64,000 bases of DNA from Streptomyces tanashiensis. GTDB lineage: Bacteria; Actinomycetota; Actinomycetes; Streptomycetales; Streptomycetaceae. Of this stretch, positions 7,838 through 18,300 are shown piece after piece; position 1 is the first letter of the stretch; the number at the start of each line of letters is the position of its first letter. The notes under the pieces were generated by a model. The model saw nothing but the letters and a program-made list of their open reading frames with translations. It made no database searches and was not told where the DNA came from. A program made the translations under genes and the position numbers. Where the stretch lies: the NCBI RefSeq assembly GCF_014648895.1, contig NZ_BMRZ01000002.1, forward strand, positions 930,001 through 994,000, in the 5' to 3' direction.

Positions 7838-9141
7838 GGCGTCGCTCCCGCCGGGTCGGTGACGCCCAGGGGCGGTGCGTCGGCGGGCGCGAGGTGGGAC
7901 GGGTGGCCGTCGGGCCACCACAGGTCCTCGGGCGCCAGGGCGGCGACGGTGTACTTGCCCAAGGCGCTGATGAGGAGGCGCAGTTCGAGGGCGATGCTGT
8001 CGACGAGGCGCTCCAGGCCGTGCTCCGGGTCCTCGTCGACGGCCACGAGGGCCGCGCGGCCCAGGCCGACGGCGGTGGCACCCAGGGCGAGGGCGCGCAC
8101 GGCGCGGCCGCCTTCCCACATGCCGCCGGCGGCGAGGAGGCAGCCTTCGGGGCGGCCGATGCGGCGCAGGGATTCGGCGAGGGGCAGGCCGACGTGGTCG
8201 AGGAAGACGCCCGGGGCCCAGCCGGTGCCGCCCTCGGCTCCGTCGACGGTGACGGCGTCCGCTCCGGCGGACCAGGCGGTGCGGGCGGCGTGGGCGATGT
8301 CGCGGCCCGGGTGGAACTTCACCCAGGTGCGGGCCTTGGGGAAGTTGTTCCGCATGAAGCGCAGTTGCTGGCGGAGGATCTCGTCGGTGAAGGTGCCGGG
8401 GGTGGCGCAGCGCAGCTGCCGTTCGCCCTCGGGGTCGAGGACCTTGCGGACGGTGAAGCGGCGGGCGAGCTGCTCGGCCTCCGCGCGGTCGACGACGGTC
8501 ATGCCGCCGAGGCCGGGTTTGGCCCCCTGGCCGGTCTTCAGCTCGAAGGCGAGCCGGCCGGTCTCCAGGAGGGGCCGGAAGGCGGGGTCGCTGTAGAGGA
8601 GGTTCCAGACCTCGGAGTCGGCGTCCTCGGTGGACTGCTGGACGACGACGCCGCCGGCTCCGTCGGGTGCGGCGTCGAGGTAGGCCTCGACGCGGGCGAG
8701 GAGTGCGGAGCGGGTGGCGTCGCCGGCGCGGCGGTAGCCGTGCACGGGGATCATGTTCTCCCCGATGACCATGGGGATGCCGAGGCGGGCGGCCTGCCGG
8801 CTCGCGTGGACGGCGAGGTCGCCGCTGCCGGCGCGGGTGGAGCCGAAGGCGGACAGGTAGAGCGGCAGTCGGGCGGTGAAGCCGCCGACGCGGGAGCCGA
8901 GGTCGACGTCGGTGAACTCCGGTTCGCGGGCGAGGTCGATGAGCTTCTCGAGGCGCTGGGGCATGAAGACGGGCGGGACGATGCGCGCCCGGTCGAGGCT
9001 GTCGGCGGGGAGGGCGCCGGCGCTGGGTCCGTACAGACGCGTGCCGTACGTGGTGGCGTCGGGGAAGACCTCGGCGGTGCCGTTGCGGGCCCGGGCGCGG
9101 ATCGCTCCGTCCGGGAAGCCGGGGGTGCTGAGGGCGGTCAC
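7834..9141 (-). CDS. FMN-binding glutamate-synthase-like protein (GltB central domain only)
   Basis: A 435-residue TIM-barrel flavoprotein related to the FMN/2-oxoglutarate-binding domain of glutamate synthase. Characteristic segments are GGFTARLPLYLSAFGSTRAG, the Lys-containing FELKTGQGAKPGLGG and the phosphate-binding VDGAEGGTGWAP. It lacks the N-terminal glutaminase domain, the C-terminal beta-helix domain and the cysteine cluster that holds the [3Fe-4S] centre of GltB, so it cannot be a normal GOGAT. The GTG start overlaps the preceding stop (GTGA). Its place after glutamate mutase and a tRNA-synthetase-like ligase suggests redox or amination chemistry on an unusual amino acid. Reaction unknown. 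Confidence 0.75.
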   Translation of the reverse strand: MTALSTPGFPDGAIRARARNGTAEVFPDATTYGTRLYGPSAGALPADSLDRARIVPPVFMPQRLEKLIDLAREPEFTDVDLGSRVGGFTARLPLYLSAFGSTRAGSGDLAVHASRQAARLGIPMVIGENMIPVHGYRRAGDATRSALLARVEAYLDAAPDGAGGVVVQQSTEDADSEVWNLLYSDPAFRPLLETGRLAFELKTGQGAKPGLGGMTVVDRAEAEQLARRFTVRKVLDPEGERQLRCATPGTFTDEILRQQLRFMRNNFPKARTWVKFHPGRDIAHAARTAWSAGADAVTVDGAEGGTGWAPGVFLDHVGLPLAESLRRIGRPEGCLLAAGGMWEGGRAVRALALGATAVGLGRAALVAVDEDPEHGLERLVDSIALELRLLISALGKYTVAALAPEDLWWPDGHPSHLAPADAPPLGVTDPAGATP

Positions 9142-10142
9142 GGGGCCACCACCCCGGGGAGCTTCGGGTAGGCGCTGACCTGCCACAGGGCGTCGAGGCC
9201 GGTGAGGAAGCGGACCAGGCGCTGCAGGCCCATGCCGAATCCGGCGCTGGCCGGCATGCCGTCGCGGGCCTCCTGGAGGTACCAGGCGTACTTGGCGGGG
9301 TTCTCCCCGCTCTCGCGCATGCGGGTGACGATGGTGGCGTAGTCGGCCTCGCGTTCGCTGCCGGAGACGAGTTCGCCGTAGCCGTGCGGCGCGATCAGGT
9401 CGAAGTTTCGCAGGACGCCGGGGCGGTCGGGGTCCTCCCGGTCGTAGAAGCCGCGGGAGCCCTTGGGGTAGTCGTTGACGAAGAAGGGGCGGTCGCTCTC
9501 CAGGGAGAGGAGGCGTTCGCCGGCCCAGTCGATCTCGCCGTCGGGGTTCTGCGGGTGACCGGCGGCGAGGAGGGCGGAGACGGCGTCGTCGTGGGTGCGC
9601 ACGTCGTACTTGCCGGCGCGGATGTCGGCGAAGTCGCCCTCGATCCGGCCGAGTTCGCGAAGGATCTCGGGGACGGCGGTCCAGACGTGCTCGGTGACGT
9701 GGGTGAGGAGGCCGGCGGCGATCTCCTGGGCGTCCTCGCGGCTCCCGTCGGCGATCTCCACGTCGATCTGGTGGAACTCGACGAGGTGGCGGCCCGTGGT
9801 GGCGGTCTCCTCGGGTTCGACGCGCACGTTGGGGGCGACGTAGAAGAGGCGGGGGAAGCCGCGGAGGGACGCCTGCTTGTAGAGGATCGCGCTGGTCATC
9901 AGCTTGTACGGGTGACCGTAGTAGTCGACGTCGAGCGCCTTGGCGCCGCGGCCGCCGGGGTCGGTGACGGGGCCGACGAGCGGGGGCAGCAGCTCGGTGA
10001 AGCCTTCGCCGCGCAGGAACGCGCGGGCGGCGTGGAGGGCCTCCTGCTGGACGAGCATGGCGGCGCGCAGGCGGGGCGAGCGGAGGTGTTCGCCCAGCGG
10101 GGGCGGGGTGGCCGGTGCGCCGGTGGGGTGGGGCGTGTCCAT
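9138..10142 (-). CDS. Asparaginyl/aspartyl-tRNA-synthetase-like ligase lacking anticodon domain
   Basis: A 334-residue class II aminoacyl-tRNA-synthetase catalytic core without the ~100-residue OB-fold anticodon domain. Motif 1 lies near GFTELLPPLVGPVTDPGG, motif 2 near LFYVAPNVRVEPEETATT then HLVEFHQIDVEIA, and motif 3 near GFGMGLQRLVRFLTG. The usual motif 3 Glu (GLER) is Gln here. Stand-alone AspRS/AsnRS cores of this type can act as asparagine synthetases (archaeal AsnA-like proteins), adenylating the side-chain carboxylate of Asp and amidating it. With glutamate mutase upstream, a substrate such as 3-methylaspartate is attractive. The start has AGGAG upstream. Fold is certain; reaction is inference. 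Confidence 0.8.
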   Translation of the reverse strand: MDTPHPTGAPATPPPLGEHLRSPRLRAAMLVQQEALHAARAFLRGEGFTELLPPLVGPVTDPGGRGAKALDVDYYGHPYKLMTSAILYKQASLRGFPRLFYVAPNVRVEPEETATTGRHLVEFHQIDVEIADGSREDAQEIAAGLLTHVTEHVWTAVPEILRELGRIEGDFADIRAGKYDVRTHDDAVSALLAAGHPQNPDGEIDWAGERLLSLESDRPFFVNDYPKGSRGFYDREDPDRPGVLRNFDLIAPHGYGELVSGSEREADYATIVTRMRESGENPAKYAWYLQEARDGMPASAGFGMGLQRLVRFLTGLDALWQVSAYPKLPGVVAP

Positions 10143-10292
10143 GGCGGGGCTCCTGTTCGGGGTGGTCGCGGGCGGCGGGTGCGGTGTCGGGCGGCGGCAG
10201 GTGCGGGGGGCGGGCGGCGGTGCGATGTCGGGCGGCCTCAGGGCGGCCGGTGCGTGCGGTGGTCGGGCGGCGCCGGAAGGGCGGGGCGGGGG

Positions 10293-11606
10293 TCAGACGG
10301 TGACAGGGGTGGCCGGTGGCCGGTCGTGGCCGTCGCCGCTGTCGCGGTGCCGGGGGCTGTCGTAGCGGTCGGCGACGTGGTGGAGGGCGGCGAGCAGACC
10401 GGAGGAGGTCAGCGGCGCGGCGTCGGCCGCCGTGTCCGGGCGGATCGGCATGGCGCCGGTGCGGGCCCACCTGAGGCGGCCTTCGGGGTCGACGAACCCC
10501 AGGGAACGGCCGGGGTTGTCGGGGTGGAGGCAGAAGGGCACGTCGAGCAGCCCTCGTTCGAAGGCAGCCGGCAGGGCCCGGGACAGGTCGGGGTGGAGAC
10601 CGAGGACGGTCTCGATGAGCGTGCGGGCCTCCTGGTACACCTCGTCGTCCCCCTGGGCCGTGGGGCCGGGTGCCGGGGGTCCGGCGAGCGCGGCGGCCGC
10701 CGCGGCGGTCTCCAGGGCGCGGACGTTCTCCTCGACGGTGGGGATGCGGTGGGCCTCCGCGGTGGTCTTGACGATGAGGCGGCCGGCGCCGGAGCGCACG
10801 GCGAGCCGGGCGGAGGCCTCCAGGAGGCGGGTGGCGCCCTGTTCGGTGCGGGGGTAGACGCCCATGTAGGTGTAGAGGACGACGTGGTGGTCGATGTCGT
10901 CGGGCAGGAACTCGGCGGCGAGCCGGTGCAGGGCGCGCAGGGCCTCCTCGTCCTGGGCGGGGTCGGTCTGCTGGGCGTAGCTGAGCGAGACGCTGCGCAG
11001 CCCGTACTGGACGAAGAACAGGCATTCCAGGACGCTCGTGGCCACCAGCAGGCCGGGCGGGCAGAGCTGGCCGAGGAGGCAGCCGCCGAAGCTCTCCAGG
11101 TGGGGGACGGAGCCGGGGCGCGCGCCGGTGGCGAGCAGTTCGCAGGCGTGGGCCCATGCGGTGACGGACTCCCGCAGGGGGGTGCGGCCGTAGGGCAGGC
11201 AGTAGGAGACGGGGCCGCCTTCGGTGGCGTCGAGGCCGGCCGCGGTGAGCGCCCGGACGATGGCCAGGGGCCTGGCGGAGCCGTGCCGGACCTGTACGGG
11301 GAAGTCGGCGTCGAACAGTCCGTCGAGGACGGCCCGGGTGGTGGCCGGTGCGTGCGCGGCGATCGGGTAGCCGTTGAGGCGGGTTCCCTCGGCCACGGCG
11401 GCGCGGGCGGCGGCGAGGTCGCCGACGCGGGTGTAGCTGTCGACGGTCAGGGTGCCCGCGGTGTGGGCGGTGGCGGCCCTGGTCCGCGCGAGCCCGGCCC
11501 GCATGCGCTCGGGGTCGCCGAAGCCCATGCGGGGTTGGACGACGAGCCGGCCGGCGGCCGTGGACGCCGCGACGAAGCCGCCGAAGTCGGGGGCCTGGGC
11601 GGTCAA
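10293..11606 (-). CDS. Glutamate (methylaspartate) mutase epsilon subunit
   Basis: A 437-residue catalytic TIM-barrel subunit of coenzyme-B12-dependent glutamate mutase, which interconverts L-glutamate and (2S,3S)-3-methylaspartate with the small S subunit. Recognisable family segments include VVQPRMGFGDPERM near the N terminus, RLNGYPIAAH, FPVQVRHGSARPL, GGPVSYCLPYGRTPL and SFGGCLLGQLCPP. The start is taken as TTG at 11604-11606, which overlaps the S-subunit stop (TTGA) and has GGGAGG upstream. Translational coupling with the S subunit fits a stoichiometric complex. At ~437 residues it is slightly shorter than clostridial MutE (483). It most likely supplies 3-methylaspartate to the NRPS pathway. 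Confidence 0.93.
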   Translation of the reverse strand: MTAQAPDFGGFVAASTAAGRLVVQPRMGFGDPERMRAGLARTRAATAHTAGTLTVDSYTRVGDLAAARAAVAEGTRLNGYPIAAHAPATTRAVLDGLFDADFPVQVRHGSARPLAIVRALTAAGLDATEGGPVSYCLPYGRTPLRESVTAWAHACELLATGARPGSVPHLESFGGCLLGQLCPPGLLVATSVLECLFFVQYGLRSVSLSYAQQTDPAQDEEALRALHRLAAEFLPDDIDHHVVLYTYMGVYPRTEQGATRLLEASARLAVRSGAGRLIVKTTAEAHRIPTVEENVRALETAAAAAALAGPPAPGPTAQGDDEVYQEARTLIETVLGLHPDLSRALPAAFERGLLDVPFCLHPDNPGRSLGFVDPEGRLRWARTGAMPIRPDTAADAAPLTSSGLLAALHHVADRYDSPRHRDSGDGHDRPPATPVTV

Positions 11607-12013
11607 GCCGGCACCTCCCTGCGGGCGCGGGCGGCGAGGAACGCGCGCAGGGCGTCCAGGTCCTCGCCGAGCACGGCGTCGCAGCCGGCCTCGGTCAGCC
11701 GTGCCACGTCCGCTTCCTGGCGGTGCCCGGCGACGCCGAGCTTGCCCCCGAGCACCACGGGCAGGCCGGCCAGGGTCGGTTCGGCGCGCAGCAGGCGGAC
11801 GGCGGCGAGTCCGTCGCGGTAGCCGTGCCCGTTGACACTGCTGAGCACCACCGCGTCGGGCGTGTGCCGCAGACAGCCGGCGAGCAGTAGCTCGGCGGGG
11901 GCGCAGGGCCCGAGCCCGACGACCTCGTAGCCCTGTTCCTCGAGGAAGAGACGGAGGTACACGAGATTCCATGTGTGGGAATCCGATGCGGTTCCGCTCA
12001 GGAGTATCTTCAT
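11603..12013 (-). CDS. Glutamate mutase sigma subunit (B12-binding)
   Basis: A 136-residue cobalamin-binding Rossmann subunit. The cofactor motif DxHxxG appears as DSHTWN near residues 10-15: Asp and the cobalt-ligating His are kept but Gly is replaced by Asn. Downstream, SSVNGHGYRDG matches the SSLYGHG segment of glutamate mutase and GGKLGVAG matches the GGN/KL..G loop around the nucleotide tail. The ATG at 12013 has no Shine-Dalgarno at a normal distance, but a TATCCT -10-like hexamer ends 6 bases before it, suggesting a leaderless message. It is the first gene of the precursor/export operon and is coupled to the epsilon subunit. Confidence 0.9.
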   Translation of the reverse strand: MKILLSGTASDSHTWNLVYLRLFLEEQGYEVVGLGPCAPAELLLAGCLRHTPDAVVLSSVNGHGYRDGLAAVRLLRAEPTLAGLPVVLGGKLGVAGHRQEADVARLTEAGCDAVLGEDLDALRAFLAARARREVPA

Positions 12014-12019
12014 GTGTCG

Positions 12020-12025
12020 AGGATA
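12020..12025 (-). promoter_or_regulatory. Candidate -10 element for leaderless glutamate mutase operon
   Basis: On the minus strand TATCCT (TAnnnT consensus) lies exactly 6 bases before the S-subunit ATG, and no good ribosome-binding site is present. This spacing is that of leaderless actinobacterial transcripts. I see no strong -35 match. The preceding terminator (12127-12161) makes a new promoter here necessary. Confidence 0.4.
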
Positions 12026-12126
12026 AATTTCCTGGGATTCCGGAAGGGGAAGTACGACCGGCAGCAAGGACCGGCACTTTCGCCTCCGGAATTCTCTCGG
12101 AATCCGGGCCGGCGGGAACGGGAAAA

Positions 12127-12161
12127 GCGCCGTGCCCCGCATCGGATGCGGGGCACGGCGC
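12127..12161 (-). terminator. Terminator after MbtH gene
   Basis: A near-perfect palindrome, GCGCCGTGCCCCGCATC (12127-12143) with GATGCGGGGCACGGCGC (12145-12161), 15 bases beyond the mbtH stop. Read on the minus strand it is followed by TTTTCCC, so it resembles a true Rho-independent terminator. It would end the long NRPS transcript before the glutamate mutase operon. Confidence 0.8.
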
Positions 12162-12176
12162 TGGGGGCCGGGTGGG

Positions 12177-12392
12177 TCAGGCGTACTGGGCGACGAGGCC
12201 GCGCGGGCGGATGTCGGTCCAGTTGGCGGTGATGTAGTCCAGGGCGTCGGCGCGGTTTCCGGTGCCCCAGACGCTGGTCCAGCCTGCCGGGATGTCCGCG
12301 AAGGCGGGCCAGAGGGAGTGCTGGCCCTCGTCGTTCACGACGACGTGGAAGGTGCCCTCGGCGTTGTCGAACGGGTTGACGGACTCGCTCAT
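12177..12392 (-). CDS. MbtH-like protein
   Basis: A 71-residue MbtH-family protein that binds NRPS adenylation domains and supports their folding and activity. The family pattern is complete: [33 protein letters not shown] with its conserved Trp/Pro, and [10 protein letters not shown] near the C terminus. The ATG at 12390-12392 overlaps the NRPS3 stop (ATGA) and has GAGGAG upstream, so it is translationally coupled to the synthetase. It is the last gene of the NRPS transcript. As the only MbtH in the window it probably serves every adenylation domain of the cluster, including the stand-alone A-T protein. Confidence 0.95.
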   Translation of the reverse strand: MSESVNPFDNAEGTFHVVVNDEGQHSLWPAFADIPAGWTSVWGTGNRADALDYITANWTDIRPRGLVAQYA

Positions 12393-15300
12393 GACTGGCT
12401 CCTCGTTTCTTCCTTCTGAAGCGCGGAGAGTTTCTCCGCGACTATTCTTCCGATTCTTTCGAGAGGTTCCGGTTCGGCCATCTGGAGGTGGCCGCATTCG
12501 AGGGTGTGGTTGTCGACGACTCCCTCGGTGAAGGGAATCCAGGTGGCGGCGAGAGCGCCTTCCCGCTCCCCCGGCCTGCGGGCGGTGAAGAACAGCGTGT
12601 CGGTGTCGGCGACGCCCGGCACGTGCCGTGCCATGAGGGCGGCGTGCGTCTCGGAGGCGCGGAGCACCGCCCGGAGTTCGGCGTCGGAGAATCCGGCGAG
12701 GACGGGGTCCTCTCGGCGGATCTCCTCCAGGGCCGCGGCCAGGTCCTCGGCGTCCGCCGGGCCGGCCGCCGCCGTCCGCTCCTCGGGCGGGAGTACGGAG
12801 ACGCTTCCGGGGCCGGTCTGGTGGACGTCCATCAGGGCGAGCAGCTCGACCCGTTCCCCGGCGTCGCGGAGCCGTACCGCCATCGTGTGGGCGACGAGGC
12901 CGCCGTAGGACCAGCCGAGCAGCCGGTACGGGCCCCAGGGCTGGATCTGCCGGATCTGCTCCAGGTAGTCGTCGGCCATCGCCTCGACGCTGCGGGGCCG
13001 GTGGTCGGGCTCGCTCAGCGCCCGGGCCTGCAGGGCGTACAGCGGCTGGTCGTCGCCGAGGTGGCGGGCGAGGCCGGCGTAGGCCCAGCCGACGCCGGTG
13101 CCGGGGTGGACGCAGAACAGCGGGCGGCGGCCGCCCCGGGTGCTGAGCGGGAGCAGGACGCCCAGGGCGGCGGCCGTGCCGTCGTCGTCGGGCGAGCCGA
13201 GCAGTCCGGCCGGGGTGGGCAGGCGGAACAGGTCACGGACGGTGCGCTCGACGCCGAGGACGCTGCGGACGCGGTTGACCAGGCGGACACCGAGGAGCGA
13301 ATGACCGCCCAGGGCGAAGAAGTTGTCGTCGATGCCGACGCGGGGCACGTCGAGGATCTCGGCGAACAGCGCGCACAGCACCTCCTCGCGGGCGTTGCGG
13401 GGCTGCCGTCCGCCCTCGGCGGCGGCGGGGCGGTCCGGTGCGGGGAGCGCCGCGCGGTCGGGCTTGCCGTTGACGGTGAGCGGCAGGGCGTCGAGGACGA
13501 CGACGGCGGAGGGCACGAGGTGCTCGGGGAGCGTGGCCCGCGCCTCGGCGAGCAGTTCGGCCTCGGTGACCACCGCGTCCGCGCGGGGGACGACGTAGCC
13601 GACGAGGCTCTTGTCGCCGGGCCGGTCCTCGCGGACCACCACGAGCGCCTGGCCGACCGAGGGATGCGCGGCCAGCGTCCGCTCGATCTCACCGGGTTCG
13701 ATCCGTACGCCGCGGAGCTTGATCTGGCCGTCCGCCCGTCCGAGGAAGCGGAGTTCACCGGCGGGGGTCCACAGCACGCGGTCGCCCGTGCGGTACATGC
13801 GGCTGCCGTCGCGCTCGAAGGGGTCGGGGACGAACCGCTCGGCGGTCAGACCGGCCCGGCCGACGTATCCGCGGGCCACGTGCGCGCCGGCGATGTAGAG
13901 CTCGCCGGGGACGCCCGGCGGGACGGGGCGCAGCGCCTCGTCGAGGACGTGGCTGCGGGTGTTGTCCATCGGCCGGCCGAGGTGGAGGCCGGCGCCGCGC
14001 AGGGTGCGTTCGCCGGTGCCGAACCACTGGTTGTGGGAGGCGAAGGTGGTCTCGGTGGGGCCGTAGGAGTGGACGAGGACGGTGTCCGGGCAGTGGGTGA
14101 GGACCCGTTGGACGGCGGCCGGATTGGCGACGTCGCCGCCGGTCCACACCTCGCGGAGCCGGCGCAGGGTGTCCAGGCCCTCGTCGGCCATGACGTGGAA
14201 GAGGCCGACGGTGAAGTAGGCGGTGGTGACGCCGTGTTCGCGGACGGCGCGGGCGGTCTCGGCGAGGTCGGTGCCATCGCCGCGGGTGAGGACGAGGCTG
14301 CCGCCGTTGAGGAGCGGCACCCAGATCTCGAAGACGGAGGCGTCGAAGCCGGTCGCCGAGTGGACCAGCATCCGGCGCGGTCCGCCGGAGCGGACGTCGC
14401 GGTCGGCGGCGAGCTCCACCACGTTGCGGTGGGTGACACCGACGCCCTTCGGGCGGCCCGTCGACCCGGAGGTGAACATCACGTACATCAGGTCGTCCCC
14501 GGTGGCACCGGAGTCTGCTCCGACGGGCTCCCCGGCGTCGGGGGCGTCCACGAGCAGGACGGCCGGCCCGGCCCCGTCCGCGGCGACGACGGCGGTGGAG
14601 GCGGTGTCCGTGTCGGTCGTCAGCAGCCGGACTCCCGCGTCCTCCAGCATCAGGCGGAGCCTGGCCTCCGGAAGCCGCGGGTCCAGGGGGAGGTAGGCGG
14701 CGCCGCACTTGAGGACCGCGAGGGCCGTGACCACCAGGGGCACACCGCGTTCGAGGAGGACACCGACGGTGTCGCCGCGGCGCACCCCGGCGGTCCGGAG
14801 GCGGGCGGCCAGCGCGTCGGCGCGGGCGTCGAGTCCTCCGTAGCCGACGGTCTCCTCGTCGGTGATCAGCGCGGGCGCCTCGGGGGTGCGCGCGGCCCGG
14901 CGGGAGATGAGCTCGTGGATCGTCCCGGGGGCGGCGGGGACCACGGTGGCGGTGTCGTTGTACTCGCCGACCAGACGGAACCGGTCGGCGGCGGTGAACA
15001 GGTCGACGTCCCCGATCCGTACGCCGGGATCGGCCGCCGCGGTCCGCAGGGTCTGCTCCAGGTGGGCGGCGAGCAGTGCGGCGGTGGGGGCGTCGAACAG
15101 GTCCGTGGCGTACTCCAGGCCGCCGGCGAGGCCCGCCGGTCCTCCTTCCCCGTCCCGCCGCTCGTCCAGGGCGAAGGTCAGGTCGAACTTGGTGGAGACG
15201 GTGTCGAGGAGCGCCGGTCCGCCCTCCTGGAAGAGGCTCTTCGCGGCGGCGGCGCCGGGGACGTCGCTCGTGTAGTCGTGGTGGAGCTGGACGACGATCT

Positions 15301-18300
15301 GGGCCAGCGGGTGGTGGGCGGTGGTGCGGACCGGGTTGAGGTGCTCGACGACCCGGTCGAAGGGCAGCTCCTGGTGCCCGTACGCGGCGAGGTCGGTCCG
15401 CCTGACCCGCTCCAGGAGTTCGGTGAAGGTGGGGTCGCCGGAGGTGTCGGTGCGCAGCACCAGGGTGTTGACGAAGAAGCCGACCAGGTCGCCGAGGGTC
15501 TCGTCGTCGCGTCCGGCGGTCATGGTGGCGAGCGGCAGGTCGGTGCCCGCGCCGTGCCGGGTGAGGACGGCGGCCAGGGCGGCCTGGAGGACCATGAACA
15601 GGGTGGCGCCGCTGCGCCGTGCGAGGGCTTCGAGGGCCTGGTGGGTGGCGGCGTCGACGGCGACGGGGGCGCGTCCGCCGCGGTGGGTGGCTTCGGCGGG
15701 GCGCGGCCGGGCGGAGGGCAGTTCGAGCACGGCCGGTGCGCCGGCGAGGGTCTTCTCCCAGAAGTCCAGATGCGCCGCGGCGGCCGGGCCGTCGATCAGG
15801 TCGCGCTGCCAGAGGGTGTAGTCGGCGTACTGGACGGACAGCGGCGACCAGCTGGGGTCGCCGCCCTCGACGCGGGCGCGGTAGGCGGTGCCGAAGTCGG
15901 CGAGGAGGGGGCCGGTGGACCAGCCGTCGGCGGCGATGTGGTGGACGAGCAGGACCAGGACCTGGCCGCCGCCGCCGTCGGGGGTGACGAGGGTGGCGCG
16001 CAGGGGCGTCTCCTCGGCCAGGTCGAAGACGTGGCCCGCCGCTGCGGCGACGGCGGCCGGGAGCCGGTCGGCCGGGACGGACCGTACGTCGAGGGAGGGC
16101 CGGACGCGGGGCAGGATCTCCTGGTGGGGTTCGCCGTCGACGGTCCGGTAGCGGGTGCGCAGCACTTCGTGCCGGTCGGAGAGGTCGGTGAGGGCCTCGG
16201 CCAGCGCGCCGGCGTCGAGGGGTTCCGCCGGCCTGAGGACGAGGGGGATGTTGTAGGAGGCGCTGGGGCCTTCGAGGGTGTCGATGAACCAGAGCCGGCG
16301 CTGGGCGTACGACAGGGGGATGTGCCGGGGCCGGTCCGTGCGCGGGACGGGGCGGGGGCGCTCGGACGTCGGCGTGCCGTCCGCCTCCGGGTCGGTGGAC
16401 CGGGCGGCGATGCGGCGGGCGAGGGCGTCGGGGGTGGGTGCGAGGAGCAGGTCGCGGACCTGGACGTCGGCGCCGAGGCGGGCGCGGATCCGGTTGGCGA
16501 GGCGTACTCCGCTCATGGAGTGGCCGCCGATGGTGAAGAAGCCCTCGTGGGGGCCGACCTCGTCGAGGCCGAGGACCTCGGCGAACAGCTCCCGCAGGGT
16601 GTCGGTGTGCGGGGCGGGCGGCTCCGCGGCGGTCCGCGCGGTCGCCTCGGCGGCGGTCTCGGCGGCACGCGCGGCGGTGCGGGCGCGGCGTTCGTCCAGG
16701 GCGTGGCGGGTGCCGGGATCGACGAGGGCGGTGTCCGGGACCCGGTCCCCGGGGTGCTCGGCGGCGGCGCGCAGGGCGCGCTCCAGGGCGGCGAGCAGGA
16801 TCCGTACGGTGTCCTCGTCGAGGACGTCGCGCGCGTACTCCAGGCCGAGCCGCAGTCCCGCGGGGGCGCCGTCGGCGTCCCGGAGCTCCTCGAAGGCGGC
16901 CGTGAGGTCGAACTTGGTGGTGGCCGGCCCGTCGCCGGCGAAGCGGCCCTCGATGGCGCCGAGGCGGAAGGGGCCGCCGTCGGGGCCGGTGGTCCGCAGG
17001 GTGAGCATGACCTGGAAGAGCGGGTGGACACCGGGCGTGCGGGGCGGGTTGAGGTGCTCCACGAGAAGGTCGAAGGGCAGCCGCTGGTGGGCGAAGGCGG
17101 CGAGGTCGGTGTCCCGGACCCGGTGCAGGAGGTCGGTGAGGGCCGGGTCGCCGGAGGTGTCGGTGGGCAGCACGAGCGTGTTGACGAAGAAGCCGACCAG
17201 CTCGTCGAGGGCCTCGTCGTCGCGTCCGGCGACGGGGGTGCCGAGGAGGGTGCGCTCACCGGCGCCGTACGCCCGCAGGGCCAGCCCGAGAGCGGTCTGA
17301 AGCACCATGAGCAGGCTGGCGTCGTGCTCCTCGGCGAGGCGGACGAGCCGTGCGTGGACGCCCCGTTCGACGGTGGCGGTCACCAGGCCGCCGTCATGGG
17401 CGCGGACGGCGGGCCGGGGCCGGTCGAGGGGCAGGTCGGTCGCGGCCGGCAGGCCCTCCAGGGCCGCGCTCCAGTGGGCGAGGCCCCGGGCGACGGCGGA
17501 TTCGGGGTCGTCGGCGTCGCCGAGGAGCTCGTTCTGCCAGAGCGTGTAGTCGGCGTACTGGACGGGCAGCGGCTCCCGGTCGGGGGCGCGGCCCGCGGCG
17601 CGCGCGGCGTAGGCGTGGGCGAGGTCGGTCATGAGCGGTTCGAGGGACCAGCCGTCGCCGGCGACGTGGTGGAGCAGCACGGCCAGGGTGGCGCCGGGTC
17701 CGTCCTCGGGGAGGAACAGGGCGACGCGCAGCGGGAGTTCGCGGGTCAGGTCGAAGGTCTCGGCGGTGAACCGGGCGACCCGCTCGGCGCGTTCCCGCTC
17801 GGGGCACTCGACGGTGCGCAACCGGACGGCGGCGGGGGCGAGGACGTGCTGGTAGGGCTCGTCGTCGGGGGCCAGGAACACGGTGCGGAGCACCTCGTGC
17901 CGTGCGGCGACGTCGGCCACCGCGGCGGCGAGGGCGGCCCGGTCGGGAGCCGTGTCCAGGTCGAGGACGATCGGCATGTTGTAGGCGGCGGACGGCCCGT
18001 CGAGCTGTCCGACCAGCCACAGCCGGCGCTGGGCGTGGGAGAGCGGGACGCGGTCCTCGGCGGGCAGGGGTTCCTCGTCGACGACGGGCAGGCGCGGGTC
18101 GGCCGTGCGCAGCGCCTTGCGGTTGATCTTCCCGGAGCTGGTACGGGGCAGGGCGACGACGATCGAGACGGCGGGCACGGCGGCGGCGGGCATGCGCGCG
18201 CGGACCCAGTCGCGCAGCTCCTCCGCGCCCGTGCCGCCCTCGGTCACCACGAAGGCGACGAGGCGCTTGACGCCGTCGCCGTCCTGCTGGGCGACGACGG

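Noticed and set aside
10143..10292. Small gene in the gap between mutase E subunit and the ligase
   Set aside because: The 150-bp gap is G/C-run and GCGGGCGG-type simple sequence without a start preceded by a ribosome-binding site.
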